DNA from: MFD04716-140 sp963703125 | Lineage (GTDB): Bacteria > Bacteroidota > Bacteroidia > Flavobacteriales > Flavobacteriaceae | Reading direction: 5' to 3' | NCBI GenBank assembly: GCA_963703125.1 | Contig: OY969790.1 | Span: 3,973,920 to 4,037,919, forward strand | Length of the DNA stretch: 64,000 nucleotides | Shown: positions 53,895 through 64,000 of the stretch, one piece after another | Layout of the letters: the number at the start of each line of letters is the position of its first letter | Numbering within the stretch: the stretch's first letter is position 1 | The notes under the pieces: model-generated | Told to the model about the DNA's origin: nothing | What the model saw: the letters and a program-made list of their open reading frames with translations, nothing else | Database searches by the model: none | Program-made: the position numbers and the translations under genes

Positions 53895-56800
53895 TTAGAA
53901 CACGTGGCCGATGCCGAAATACCATCGGCCGCCTGGCTCGCCGGCGCCGCGCGATGCCGGCCGGCCGTAGTCGACGCGCAGCATCGCGAAGGGCGTATCC
54001 AGCCTGAGCCCGAGCCCGTAGCCCACCTTCAGGCCGGTGATCGAAAACTCGCGGCGCTGGGCGAACACATTGCCCGCGTCGAGGAACGCGACGCCGCGCA
54101 CCCACTTGAAGACGGGAAACCGGGCCTCCTGATTCAGCGTGAGCAGCGCGTTGCCGCCCTTCGGCAATCCGAGAAAGTCGAGTGGGCCGAGGCTGTTTTC
54201 CGCGTACCCGCGCACGGTGTAGCCGCCCCCCGCGCGGAACCGCTCCGACGGAATCAGGTCGTCCGCGAACGCGGCGCCGGCCTGCGCGAAGGCGGCCAGC
54301 ACCACCGGCCCCGCCTGCCGGAAGTACTTCTGCTGCAGGTACAGCTTCGCCAGGCGAAGGTCCGATCCAATTGCGGGCGCGGCGTACTCGAACGCCGCCG
54401 ACGAGAACCAGCCCCGCTTCGTATTGAAGGGGTCGTCGCGGCGATCGAGCAGCGTCGTCACGCTGAACCGGCCGATGTCGAAGGCGGCGTCGAGCGGGAA
54501 GAAGTCGTCCGGGCTTGGCGAGGGATCGTAGGTGTGTGTCCGTTCGAACCGGTAGCTCCACGCGACCTGCGTCCCGCGCGTCCGGCGCCACCGCTGCTCG
54601 GCGCTGAAACCCGTGCGGACGGTGACGAACGCCAACAGATCGGCGATGTTGACGTCTTCACGATCGCCGAAGAGGTACAGGTTGGTCGAGACGGGCAGGC
54701 GGAATAGCCGCGGGAACGCGACGTTGGCCCCGGCCGATTGGCGATCGGATTCGAGGCGGCCAAAGAGCCCCGTGCCGATCGCCCGGCCGAACAGGTTCTG
54801 ACTGCGCAGATCGGCGACCACGCCCAGTGAATAGCGCCGTCCGGCGGTTTCTCCCGGCAGGCTGATTGACGTATCTTCCTCGGGCTGCGTGTCGTTCAAC
54901 TGCAGACCGTAGCGCAGGCGCCACGATGGCCACTCCTGCACCGTGACCCGCGCGAGCACTGGCTCGACGCCGTCCACCGGGTCGCCTACCGGCTCGGGTT
55001 CCAGATCGACCTGGCGGAATACGCCCGTGTCGTACAGCCGTTTGCGGGCCAGCGCCCATTCGTTGAGATCCACGGGTTTGCCCACGGGCAGTCTCAACGT
55101 CCGCTCGATCACGCCGGGGCGCGTCCTCGTGGCGCCAGATGCTACGACCCCGACGAGCGACTGCTGCGGTCCTTCCGCGACGAGCAGGGCGACGTCCACC
55201 GTGGCGTCCGCCTGATGGAGCGTGGGCCGCACGTCCACGCGGACCGCGTTGAACCCCAGCCCCCAGTACCTTCCTCTCGACGCGGCGGCGGGCCTGCTCG
55301 ATGGCGTCCGAGGTGTAGGACTGCGCCGGGTGTGAGCCCGACGTCCCCCCGCACGCCTTCGAACCGTGACGGGGACACGCCCTCGACCGCGACGGCGCCG
55401 ACGGCGTAGCGCTGGCCCTCGTCGATGCGCACGACCAGCACGGCGCGATCGCCTTCGAGCTCGGGCTGGCCCGGTGACACGCGCGCGTCGAGATACCCCG
55501 CGACGGCGTAGACGTCCTCGAGCGGCTGGCGAGTCCGCTCCGGCGACAGCCAGGCTTCGATGTTGAGACCGGCCAAGACGATGGCACTCCTCAGCACGCT
55601 CTCGTCGAGACCCTGCCGTCCCTCACACCTGAACTCCCGGCGCACAACGGCAACGCCCGGCTCGATGGTCAGGCGCACGACTTTGCGATCGTCGGATGGA
55701 CGTTCGACTGCGGCCTGCACCCCGCTGCCGAAGAAGCCGCGGTCGACCATGAATCTCCGCGTGCGCGTGACCAGGTCCCGGACTAGGAACTGATCGACAA
55801 CCGTCCGGGTCCACGCACGCTCGAGCTCCGTTCTGAAGCGCTGGGAAGGGCGATGTCCCTCAATCACCAGGTCGGTCGCCGGGCCAGGCTCCAGCTCGTA
55901 GTCGAGCGCGACTTCGCCGGCGGCTTCGTCCGGCTGTCGGCTCGCGCGGACGCGAGCTTCGTAGTGCCCAGCTTGTGGTAGTCGACTGCGCAGCGTGTCG
56001 ATGTCGCGCTGCCAGGTGTAGAAGTTGAAACGGTCACCAGCCTCGAGGCGCAGCCGGCGGCTGAGATCGGCCTGGTCGATGGACGGCCCGGTCATCGTCA
56101 CCGCCGACACGCGCATCGGAGGGGCGGCACTGGCGCTCGTGGCTGTCGTCCCGCCGCCGAATCGTGATCTCGTGGCGCACCGAGTACGTACGGTCCAGGT
56201 TGTCGAGCGAGATGCCGCGTAATTCGATGTTCTTCCGAGGCCGGTAGCTGAGGACTGCCGGAGAGCCCAGCCTCGCGCAGGTTCTGCGACAGGATCACCT
56301 CGACGTCCGGGCGCAGGCGTTTCGACATCGTGAGCCGCGCGGACGGATCGGTTTCGCTGGCGATGAGACCCGGGTCGTCCCTGAGATCTGGTTGCCGGTG
56401 AATCCACGCTCGACGCGGAGCAGTCGAGACCGACGGCTCGGCCGGTGGCGCCGAGCAGTTCCGCCGACAGCAGGGTCAGGGCTCCGCGCGCCCGAATCCG
56501 GCGCGGAGTCACCCAGCAGCAACGACACGAGTTCGTCGGCGGGCACGGTCGAATCGGAGGAACGGTACGTCGGTCTCGAGCCGGTCGAGCGTGCCGGTCA
56601 GCGTCAGGGTGACGTCCTGACCGGAGACGAGCGCGCGGAGCACGGATGTCGAGGTCGGGCTCGATGCGCGGTCGGGCTGACAAACGAGACGTTGCCGCGC
56701 TCCACGCGGAATGTGTTGCCGCCCAGGTACATCTCGCCGCCTTCGCGCAGCGTGGCGCGGCCGGTGAGACCAGGGCTCGGCCACCGTGCCGACCAGCCGG

Positions 56801-59800
56801 AACTCCGTGCCGGCCTCGAAGCGGCCGTAGTTGTTGTCGACGACCGTGTCCGTCACGGTCTCGACCGCGATGTCGAGCCGGATGGTGTCGACGTAGGACC
56901 GGCGCGCGGACGCACGGGCGCGCCACGCGCGCGGTTGGCCGCGACCATCGCCGGGAGGCTGAACGGCGCCAGGTAGGCGCTCCGCAGGATCCGCACCCTG
57001 CCGGAGAGAAGGGGAGGGCCGGCCCCGGGCCCCGGCGTGAACAGCAACTGCGCATCGGATTCGCTTTGCAGGCCGCGCGGGTACTCGAGCGCCACGCCCT
57101 CCAGCTGCAGGTTCACCGCGCCGCCGGTCAGTGCCAGCCCGGCGATGTCGAGCCCGCCCGTGACAATCATGCGCCCGCCGTTGGCCTCGCCGGCGAAATC
57201 CTGAAAGACGATGCGGTTGTCCTCGAGCCGGACGATCCCGCGAACATCCGAGAGGACGACCTGGGGATCGCTCAGCGCCAGTTCAGTGCCGTCGAACGTG
57301 ATCGCGCCCCGCGAACCGGGGCGCCCCAGCCGTGCCCGCGATGCGGACGTCGATCTCCGCCGATCCGTCCGCAGCCACCGTCGGGTCGAACGCCGACAGG
57401 ATGCGGAGGTCGGCCCGTGCCGGCGAGATCGAGGTCGAGGGCCGGGTCGTCGGCGGCGAGATCCACCGAACCGCCGAGCACGAGCGGGCTGCCGCCCGCC
57501 GTCCACTGCACCTCGGTCAGTTCGGAGCCGACCGTCGGCGATGGTCAGCCGCGACGGCGTACTGCTGCTCGATGGCCACCCCCTCGACCGTCATCGAGGC
57601 CTCGTCGAACGACCAGCGTTACCGCGCACCCCGGCCGGCGTGAGCGCGTCGATCTCGACGTCCAGGGTGACCGATAACCGTCCGTCAACTCCGGTGAGAG
57701 TGTCACCCTCCACGAACGGGGCCAGGGCCGCCTGCGTGATTCCGGTGAGCCGGGCTCTTCACGAAGCCCCGGCTGCCAGTCGCGCCGGGTGCGTCCGTGT
57801 CGAGGAGCGACAGGGGCAGCCGCGCTGTCGCGTCGATGCCGCCGTCCTGCCACGAGCCGGTCAGGCGCGTGACGTCGACGGTCGCGCCGTCGAACGACGC
57901 ATCGACGCCGAGGCCCGTGACCGGCGGAAGATCGCCCCAGGCCAGCGTGCCGTCCGTGATCGCCAGCGTGACGTCGGAGCTGGTCCATCCGCGCGGCGAG
58001 GTCCAGTTGATGTTCACCGCGCCTGGCGTCGAGCGTCGGCGGGGACGCCCGGAAACGCCGCGGCGAGCGTCACAAGGTCCGCCGCCTCGGCCTGCAGCGT
58101 GGCAGTCCATCCGCTCACCGGTCGTTGCGGCGAGCCCGCCTGCCGCGCGCAGTTCACCGCTGCCGAGCGCACCCGCACATCGTCCGCTCCGAACGCGTCG
58201 CCCGCCCATCGCAGGCGCGCCGGCGCCGCCAGCGCCACGGGCACGCCGTTGACCTCCGCGGTGAGATGCTGGACGTTGATCGCGGCGGCGAGGCTGGCTG
58301 CGTCACGCCAGGTTTCCCGTGACGAGCGTGTTCAGGCTGAGCGTCCCGTGGATGGCGCCTTCGCGCGCGCCGGCCAGGAGCGCAAGCGGCGCCAGGTCGA
58401 GACGGTTCAGGACGGCCACGGCGCGGTAGGCGTAAGGGCTGACCGGATGGAAGGTGCCGCTGAGGTACGTGCCCAGCTTTGGCACCAGCGCGGTGAACAT
58501 GCGCCATGTCGCCGTCGAGCGTGAGGTCGGCCGAGCCCTTGCCGACAAGCGCGCCGGCCGTGCCGCCTTCCAGGCTGACGGTGACGCGTCCCTGTCCAAA
58601 CGGCTTGTCCATGGTGCCCGTCCCGTTGAACGTGAGATCGAAGCGCGCGCGTGCCGGACTCCGGTGCCGACCACGTCTTCGATGACGAGACCGCGCGCCT
58701 CGACGTTCGCCACGTACGCGCCGCTCGACAGACCGTAGCGGCCCGAGGCGTCGAGTCGCCCATCGCCCTGCGTGATCGTCGAGCGTGTCGATGTCGATCG
58801 CCTCGGGAGTACGCGCAAGTCGGCGCGCACCAAGTCGATGCGCTGCGGTCCCGCACGAGCGGACCGGCGCTGATCGACATCGTGGCGCGCGGCAGGTCGA
58901 GCGTGCCCTCGAAAGCGCCCTGCTGCCGAGGCACGTCCCGTGGCGCGCCATTCGCGCAGGCAGCATCGCGAGCGTCTGTTTCAGCGACGGTGCCTCGAGC
59001 CCGAATCGGCCGTCGAATCGGCCGGCCGGCAGGGCGACGCGCCCGTCGGCGTCCAGGACCATGTCCGCCGACGCCAGCCGAAGGTCGCGAATCTGCACAA
59101 CGGCGGGCGTGGCCGACAGCGACAGATCAAGTGCGCCGCTCCGACGTCGGCCAGCACCAGGTTGTCGCTCGCTATCGTGCCGGCCACCGTCGGCGCGCCG
59201 ACACGTCCGCCGAGCTGGAGCGCCGCCGACAGTCGGCCGGTCGAAGTGGCGACGAGCGCCGGCACGTCGACTCCGGCGCGGCTCAGCGCGCGCGGCAGGT
59301 GTCCCGATGCTGGTGACATGCAGGTCGATGGGACCCGCCAGCGTCGAGTTGGCCGGGTCGACCGGCATCGAAGGCGCCGCGGAGTTGGCGACGATCTGCG
59401 CCGCGCCCGGCACCCGGTGGTCGATCACGGCGCGCCATTGCCCGCCCGCCACGCGCGCCGTGATCCGGCCTTCGGTCGGAACGGTGCCACGTCGGGCAGC
59501 GGCGCGGGCGCGATTCTCGAGGTCGATGCGTCATCGGGGCCGCGGGCCCGGCGCCGAGGCTCGAGCGTCAGCGTGCCCTCGAGCGTGGCGGCCACAGGCA
59601 CGGCGTCCTGCTCGGCGATGGCCAGCACCGTCGCGAGCGGGAGCCGGCGCCACTTCGCCTCCACCGTGGCCGGGCGCTCGTCGTCCAACGGCACGAACAC
59701 GCGCGCGTCGGCGACGCCGTGGCCGCTCGTGAGCGCTGAGCGGCGCCAGCGTGAGCGCGTCGGGGGTGATCCGCACGCCTGCCAGAGACGCGTAAGCCGC

Positions 59801-60713
59801 CCGCCCGCCCGAGCGCGAGATTGTCGGATGTGTACGTGCCCTCGAGCAGGGTCGCGTCGAGCGGGCCGGTGATGGTGCCGGCCAGTGTGGCCGTTCCGTC
59901 GACGTGCACCGGCGCTGCAGCCCATCGCCGCGGCGGCCAGGCGGGCCGTGCCCTCGAACCGCAAGTCGAGCGCCGTGGTGTCGAGCACGCGCACGATGCG
60001 CCCGTTGAGCGTGACATACCGCTTCGGGAAACGAGAGACGAAGCGCCTGCGCCGTCATGGTGCTGCCGTCGAAGGCGAGACGACCCTTAGACCGGTGCGC
60101 TGGTCGTTCGTTGCGTTGCCCGCGCGCACGGTCACACCGCGGTCGTCGCAATGGTGCCCTTCGTGCCTCGCGACTCGCCCGGCGCGCGCCGCAAGGTCAC
60201 GCGCGACGACCGTGATCGCGCACGTCGACGTCGTTCTGCGCGTCGAGGTAGACGACGTCGAGATTGCGGACAGTCAGGGCGCGAAGGTCGATGGCGCACG
60301 GCGGTTCCGGCCGCGGCTGAGCGCCACCAAGTGCGCGGCAGGTTGCTCACGCCGTTGATGTCGGAGGCGATGGTGACGGCCGCGTCGGTCAGCCGCACGC
60401 TCTGCAGCGCGACCCGGCCGGTGTACGCGGACCACGGCAGCCGGACTTCGATCTCGCCGGCCGTGAAGAGCGGTGTCTGCTCGTGACCGGAGCGGCAAGC
60501 GTCAGGCCGCGCACCGTGATGCGCCGGGTGAGGAGGTTGTAGTCGAAGTCGTGACGGTCAGACGCAGGTCGTCTTCCCGCGCGAGCCAGCCGGTCAACCA
60601 GTTCAGCAGGGGGCGCCGGACCACGGCGAGTGGACCGCGAGCAGCATGGCTGCCAGGGCGGCCGCCACGTACAACGCGGAACGCGCCGCCCGGCGGCGCA
60701 AGAAAAACCCCAT
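53895..60713 (-). CDS. TamB-like translocation protein continuous with TamA/BamA-type outer-membrane protein, heavily frameshifted
   Basis: About 2,270 codons. TamB part: N-terminal helix RSALYVAAALAAMLLAVHS from ATG at 60713, a long beta-helix region in broken frames, and the DUF490 end near 56,900-56,180 (ETVTDTVVDNNYGRFEAGTEFRLVG, GGNTFRVERGNVSFVSP, MSKRLRPDVEVILSQNLREAG, LRGISLDNLDRTYSVRHEIT). The frame then passes through GGGTTATSASAAPPMR into POTRA repeats (VSAVTMTGPSIDQADLSRR) and a 16-strand barrel ending GRWYFGIGHVF. TamA/TamB insert or ferry lipids and proteins to the outer membrane. No stop or signal peptide is visible between the parts. Confidence 0.75.
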
Positions 60714-60720
60714 ATTTGAT

Positions 60721-61083
60721 CTACCTCGCCCCGGCATCGGCAGGTCCTGTAACCCCCGGCGAACGCCGACGCCCCGGGTCTCGTCCATTGCGAACGATGC
60801 CGATGTCCTTCACCCGGACGCTCAGATCGCTCGCCCGGACGCCCGGCCTACACGGCAGTTCGGGGTTGCGCTTCGTCACCTCGGCCAGCACCTTCTCGAC
60901 GAGCGTGTCGATCAGATCGTCGGCCTTGACGCCCAGGCCCTTCCGCCCCGAGACCTCGACGAACGGGCGCCCGGCCGTCTCCTCGGGCGTCGGCGCGGTG
61001 GGGTGGTGGGGAACATCACGTGCCTTCTCAGACGTCATCCCCAGGGGCCTGCGCTCGCGCCAGCGGCGGCGGCACTCAGACAC
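60721..61083 (-). CDS. Short frame with arginyl-tRNA-synthetase-like segment, uncertain
   Basis: 120 residues ending 7 nt before the TamB start. GRPFVEVSGRKGLGVKADDLI and LVEKVLAEVTKRNPELP recall a segment near the catalytic loop of some bacterial ArgS proteins. The rest is basic and low in information, and no further ArgS motif is present in any frame. It may be a decayed fragment, a short real protein, or coincidence. Confidence 0.3.
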   Translation of the reverse strand: MSECRRRWRERRPLGMTSEKARDVPHHPTAPTPEETAGRPFVEVSGRKGLGVKADDLIDTLVEKVLAEVTKRNPELPCRPGVRASDLSVRVKDIGIVRNGRDPGRRRSPGVTGPADAGAR

Positions 61084-61204
61084 GAGGCTCAGTATCGCGC
61101 CCGCAGCGCGGAGATCGACCGAAAAGTCGGGGCATTGCCGGGCGGCGGAGACACCCCAGGCGACTTGGGAGCCACCGGGCCATCAGCACGGGTCGTCCGC
61201 CGCC

Positions 61205-62560
61205 GGCGCCAGGGTATCGCGGGTCCTGGGGCAGGCGAGCCGGAACGGGCCGGTCGTCCACCTCGAGCCGAAGGCCATGGAAGTCCTGGTGGCCCTCGCG
61301 CGGAGCAGGGGCGCGGTCTTGTCACGCCAGACGCTGATCGACGCGGTGTGGCCCGGCACGCTGGTAGAAGACCATGCCGTGACGCGGGCGGTCTCGCAAC
61401 TGCGGCAGGCGCGGGGCTGGCAGAAGGGCGAGGGCCTCGAAATCATGCCCAAACGCGGGTACCGGCTGACGGCCCCCGTTCGGGACGCGCCGAATGATCC
61501 CGGCGGCCCAGCCGCCGGAGCTGCGAGCCCAGCGCCATCCTCGACGCCGCAGCCGCCGACGCAGCCGCCCCGGGGGCACGTCAGTCACCGGCCCCTCGCC
61601 GTCTCGGCGGACGGCCAGTGGGTGGCATTCTGGGCGAATGGCGCGCTGAAGAAGGAGCCTCTGGCAGGCGGCCTTCCTATCGGGATCGCCGCATCGCGCG
61701 TCCTCCCGTTCGGGCTCGCGTGGGACACCCGCGGGAATCTGTATTTCGACGGAGCAGACAAGAGGATCGATTGCGCCTCCCCTTCCAGCGGACTGAAGGC
61801 GGTCAGCGTCGAAGACGGCTACACGCGCGGGGCCGGGCGCGATATGCTCCCCAGCCTGTCGCCGGACGGGAACGTTCTGGTGTACACGCAGCGAAAACGA
61901 GAGGTACATCGGGTGGGGCGACGAGGCGGTCGTGGAGCAGGTTATGGCCACGGGGGATCGGAAGCCGCTGCTGAAGGACGCGGCCGATGCGCGGTTCGTC
62001 TCCCGCGCCACCTCGTCTTCATGCGCCGGGGCACTATGTTCGGCGTGGCGTTCGACCCGGACGCCGTGAAGGTCGTCGGCCCCGAAGTGCCCCTCCTCGA
62101 CGGCGTGTCGCGGGCGGCGGCGGCTGGGCATGAACTCGACGCGACCGGCGCGGGTCGGTATGCCGTCGCATCGACGGGCACGCTGGCCTGGATTCCCGGC
62201 CCGGCGCCGGCGTATCCGGAACGCGAACTGGTCTGGGTCTATCGCCACGGCGTCGTGTCGCCGACCGGGGCGCCACGCGTGAGCGGCTGGGGGCCACCCT
62301 GTCGCCTGACGGCGGCTCCTCCCCAGCGTGGAGCAGGAACGGCCTCGAGTTGTTCTTCCTCACCCCCACTGACGCCGCCGGGAACAAGAAGCTGACGGTG
62401 GTGGAGTTCACGCCGACGTCCCAGCCGGGGCCGGCCCGGATGCTGTTCGAGTATGTCGGCAGGGAACCGCGTGTTCACTGCAGCGCTAGGCGCTGCTCCG
62501 ATCAGCCCGGTAGAGAACTGGCACGAGGAGGCGCAGGCGAAGGTCCCCACGCGGCGATAG
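61205..62560 (+). CDS. Winged-helix regulator with beta-propeller (CadC/TolB-like), frameshifted
   Basis: About 450 residues; start unresolved because the first part is broken. wHTH of OmpR/CadC type: NGPVVHLEPKAMEVLVALARSRGAVLSRQTLIDAVWPGTLVEDHAVTRAVSQLRQA and LEIMPKRGYRLTAPV. A Pro-rich linker follows, then WD40/TolB-like blades (LAVSADGQWVAFWANGALKK, LPSLSPDGNVLVYTQ, ASTGTLAWIPG) and the end RVFTAALGAAPISPVENWHEEA to the stop at 62560. Such DNA-binding proteins with sensor propellers are abundant in Acidobacteriota. Indels near 61,915, 61,975, 62,290 and 62,470. Confidence 0.75.
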
Positions 62561-62581
62561 TGCGATGGGGCGCGGAGTCGC

Positions 62582-62634
62582 GGGTCAGATCCGCGAGCCT
62601 GCGGGTCGGATCCGCAGGGCTGCGGATCTGACCC
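62582..62634. repeat. Long REP-like inverted repeat GGGTCAGATCCGC
   Basis: GGGTCAGATCCGC at 62582-62594 pairs with GCGGATCTGACCC at 62622-62634, with a further CTGCGG-like element inside. The GGGTCAGATC core is shared with the repeats at 52,539. It may also end the regulator transcript. Confidence 0.7.
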
Positions 62635-62642
62635 CAAGTGAC

Positions 62643-62719
<77 letters not shown>

Positions 62720-62816
62720 GCGCCAGTCGAACCCCGCGGCACCCGTTGGGCGGCAGCCGCTGTCACCAGGCTGCCCGGATACGCGTGGCTTGCGGCCGAA
62801 CCCAAGACGCCCGTGG

Positions 62817-62891
62817 TGGTGGGCGGTACAGGATTCGAACCTGTGACGGCCGGCGTGTAAAGCCGGCGCTCTACCACTGAGCTAACCGCCC
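62817..62891 (-). tRNA. tRNA-Val (TAC)
   Basis: Acceptor GGGCGGT pairs with ACCGCCC; anticodon loop CTTTACA gives TAC; T-loop GTTCGAATC; discriminator A with encoded CCA. It precedes tRNA-Asp on the same strand by about 100 nt, so both may come from one transcript. Confidence 0.95.
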
Positions 62892-62935
62892 CGACACGAC
62901 GCCCCGACCGACCCGCAAACGTCGTATTCTACCAT

Positions 62936-63493
62936 CTACCCGTCCGGCGTGACAACGCGGCGCCGCCGGGCACGCCGACGCGCCAGCCTCCACCACAACC
63001 GCGCGCTCCCAGCCCCGAGCATCGTCGCCGCCAGCAGCAGCCCGGATTGCATCCACCCATCCGGCACTCGGGCCTGAGCCTGGCACGCTCGGGCCGGCCC
63101 GGCGGATAGACGACCGGCACGTTCGATCCCGTCGTGTAATCCTGCGCCGGCCCGTGCAACTCGGACACGACATCGAACATCCGTCCGCCGTCCGCGAACT
63201 GGGACCGACCGCGCGGTATCGCAACTCGGCCGCCGCGAGGTCGATTCCCGCAACCTCCGCGCCAAGCGGGGCGGGCTGTTTGTCCTTCCAGTCGGCGGAG
63301 AACTCCTCAATCTGCCTCGTGACGACGCCGGTCGCCACGGTGCCGTTGAGCGAGAACCACAGGTTGCGGACCGCGCCGTAGCCGGTCCAGACCGCCAGCA
63401 GGAGCCCCGCCAGCACGAGCGTCCGCGATCCCCGACCAGGTGCATGGCCGACAGGAGCAGGCGGGTCGCACGCGACAGGAGGGTCCGGCTCAC
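62936..63493 (-). CDS. DUF3592-like membrane protein, frameshifted
   Basis: About 185 residues from GTG at 63493 (MSRTLLSRATRLLLSAMHLVGDR). After an indel near 63,430: LVLAGLLLAVWTGYGAVRNLWFSLNGTVATGVVTRQ (membrane helix and the start of the DUF3592 beta domain), LRYRAVG, and a second indel to DGRMFDVVSELHGPAQDYTTGSNVPVVYPPGRPE. A final helix LLLAATMLGAGSARLWWRLA precedes a basic tail. DUF3592 proteins are small membrane proteins of unknown role. Divergent from the patatin gene. Confidence 0.7.
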   Translation of the reverse strand: MSRTLLSRATRLLLSAMHLVGDRGRSCWRGSCWRSGPATARSATCGSRSTAPWRPASSRGRLRSSPPTGRTNSPPRLARRLRESTSRRPSCDTARSVPVRGRRTDVRCRVRVARAGAGLHDGIERAGRLSAGPARACQAQARVPDGWMQSGLLLAATMLGAGSARLWWRLARRRARRRRVVTPDG

Positions 63494-63543
63494 GCGGACG
63501 ATTGTATCCGCTTCACGGTACACTTGAGCCGAGGCATCGGCAG

Positions 63544-64000
63544 ATGACGAGGCTGTGTCGTGGGAACGGTGCGCGAGCGCGCATCCTGGCGGCCCTCCTG
63601 ATCGCAGGGGCGTCGATGCCGGCGCTCGCCCAACCGCCCGCGCCGCCCGCCCAGCCGCCCACCGCCCAGCCGCCCGCGCCCAGCACGTTCCAACCGAGGC
63701 CTCGACTTGGGCTGGCGCTCGGGGGCGGGGGCGCCCGCGGCTTCGCCCACCTCGGCATCCTGGCCTGGCTCGACGAACACCGCATCCCGGTCGACGTGGT
63801 CGGGGGCACGAGCATGGGGGCCCTGATCGGCGGAGCGTTCGCCACGGGCATGACGCCGGCCGAGATTCGCGCGTTGGTGGACGGCATCGACTGGGCGGCC
63901 GTGCTGGCCCCGGAGACCCCCTACCCGTCCAAGACATTCCGGCGCAAGCAGGACACCCGCGCCTATCCGTCGCAACTGCGGTTCGGTGTGAGGCACGGCG
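63544..64000 (+). CDS. Patatin-like phospholipase, N-terminal part
   Basis: Runs off the right edge after 152 codons. Signal peptide (RILAALLIAGASMPALAQ), a Pro-rich stretch (PPAPPAQPPTAQPPAP), then the patatin domain: oxyanion loop LALGGGGARGFAHLGIL and the nucleophile motif VVGGTSMGALIGG with its serine. Related to the RssA/NTE type; bacterial homologues with a signal often carry a C-terminal BamA-like barrel, which cannot be seen here. Likely hydrolyses phospholipids in the periplasm or at the cell surface. Confidence 0.92.
   Translation, partial: MTRLCRGNGARARILAALLIAGASMPALAQPPAPPAQPPTAQPPAPSTFQPRPRLGLALGGGGARGFAHLGILAWLDEHRIPVDVVGGTSMGALIGGAFATGMTPAEIRALVDGIDWAAVLAPETPYPSKTFRRKQDTRAYPSQLRFGVRHG

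Overview
The window is two unrelated pieces of bacterial DNA joined near position 31,720-31,740. Positions 1 to about 31,725 are AT-rich, densely packed and almost error-free. They look like a marine or soil Flavobacteriaceae member (Bacteroidota): a PorP/SprF protein and PorD of the type IX secretion system, the bamD-rpoZ-coaBC-porD-recN order, a Bacteroidota-type omega subunit, few Shine-Dalgarno sequences, and several TAnnTTTG promoter boxes. From about 31,735 to 64,000 the DNA is very GC-rich, has clear Shine-Dalgarno sequences, and carries many single-base indels that break most genes. Gene content there (Tat-exported TIM-barrel isomerases, a DUF5666 lipoprotein, wHTH-propeller regulator, Sel1 protein, TamB/TamA, REP-like GGGGTCAGATC palindromes) suggests Acidobacteriota, perhaps Vicinamibacteria. 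The join falls inside a glutamine-synthetase-like gene on the left and a Gfo/Idh/MocA oxidoreductase on the right, so an assembly chimera is far likelier than a natural transfer.

Left part: a T9SS PorP/SprF protein at the edge; small lipoproteins; smpB; pcm; a frameshifted oxidoreductase; 3-hydroxyacyl-CoA dehydrogenase; the YggS PLP protein; a DnaQ-like exonuclease with a degenerate GIY-YIG domain; an ion channel, miaA and gluconokinase in a tight run ending at a strong terminator. On the minus strand follow a two-component system, coaE-ybbR-glycosyltransferase, fabI, recN, porD (frameshifted), coaBC, rpoZ, bamD, and dapA with a DUF6913 gene. On the plus strand come a split 5'-nucleotidase pair, a NIPSNAP protein, a DUF5009 membrane protein and a polytopic membrane protein. 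Last is a four-gene minus-strand operon (aldehyde dehydrogenase, peptidase C26 amidotransferase, iron alcohol dehydrogenase, PuuA-like glutamine synthetase) that fits a gamma-glutamylated-amine catabolic route.

Right part: oxidoreductase and TIM-barrel isomerase genes, DUF5666 lipoprotein, Sel1-repeat protein, cold-shock protein, GH42 beta-galactosidase with a cation-efflux gene, PIN-PhoH, a complete cydA-cydB-cydD-cydC operon for cytochrome bd oxidase, an SPFH protein ending in a helix-turn-helix followed by a zinc-ribbon membrane protein and a deoxynucleoside kinase, a second TIM-barrel gene, a REP pair with a RAYT transposase remnant, a TPR protein, a very long TamB region running without visible stop into TamA, a wHTH-propeller regulator, tRNA-Asp and tRNA-Val, a DUF3592-like protein, and a patatin-like lipase at the edge.

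I found no CRISPR array, prophage or clearly new defence system. The points most worth follow-up are the chimeric join, the apparent TamB-TamA single polypeptide, the gamma-glutamylation operon, the SPFH-HTH/zinc-ribbon pair and the REP/RAYT remnant.
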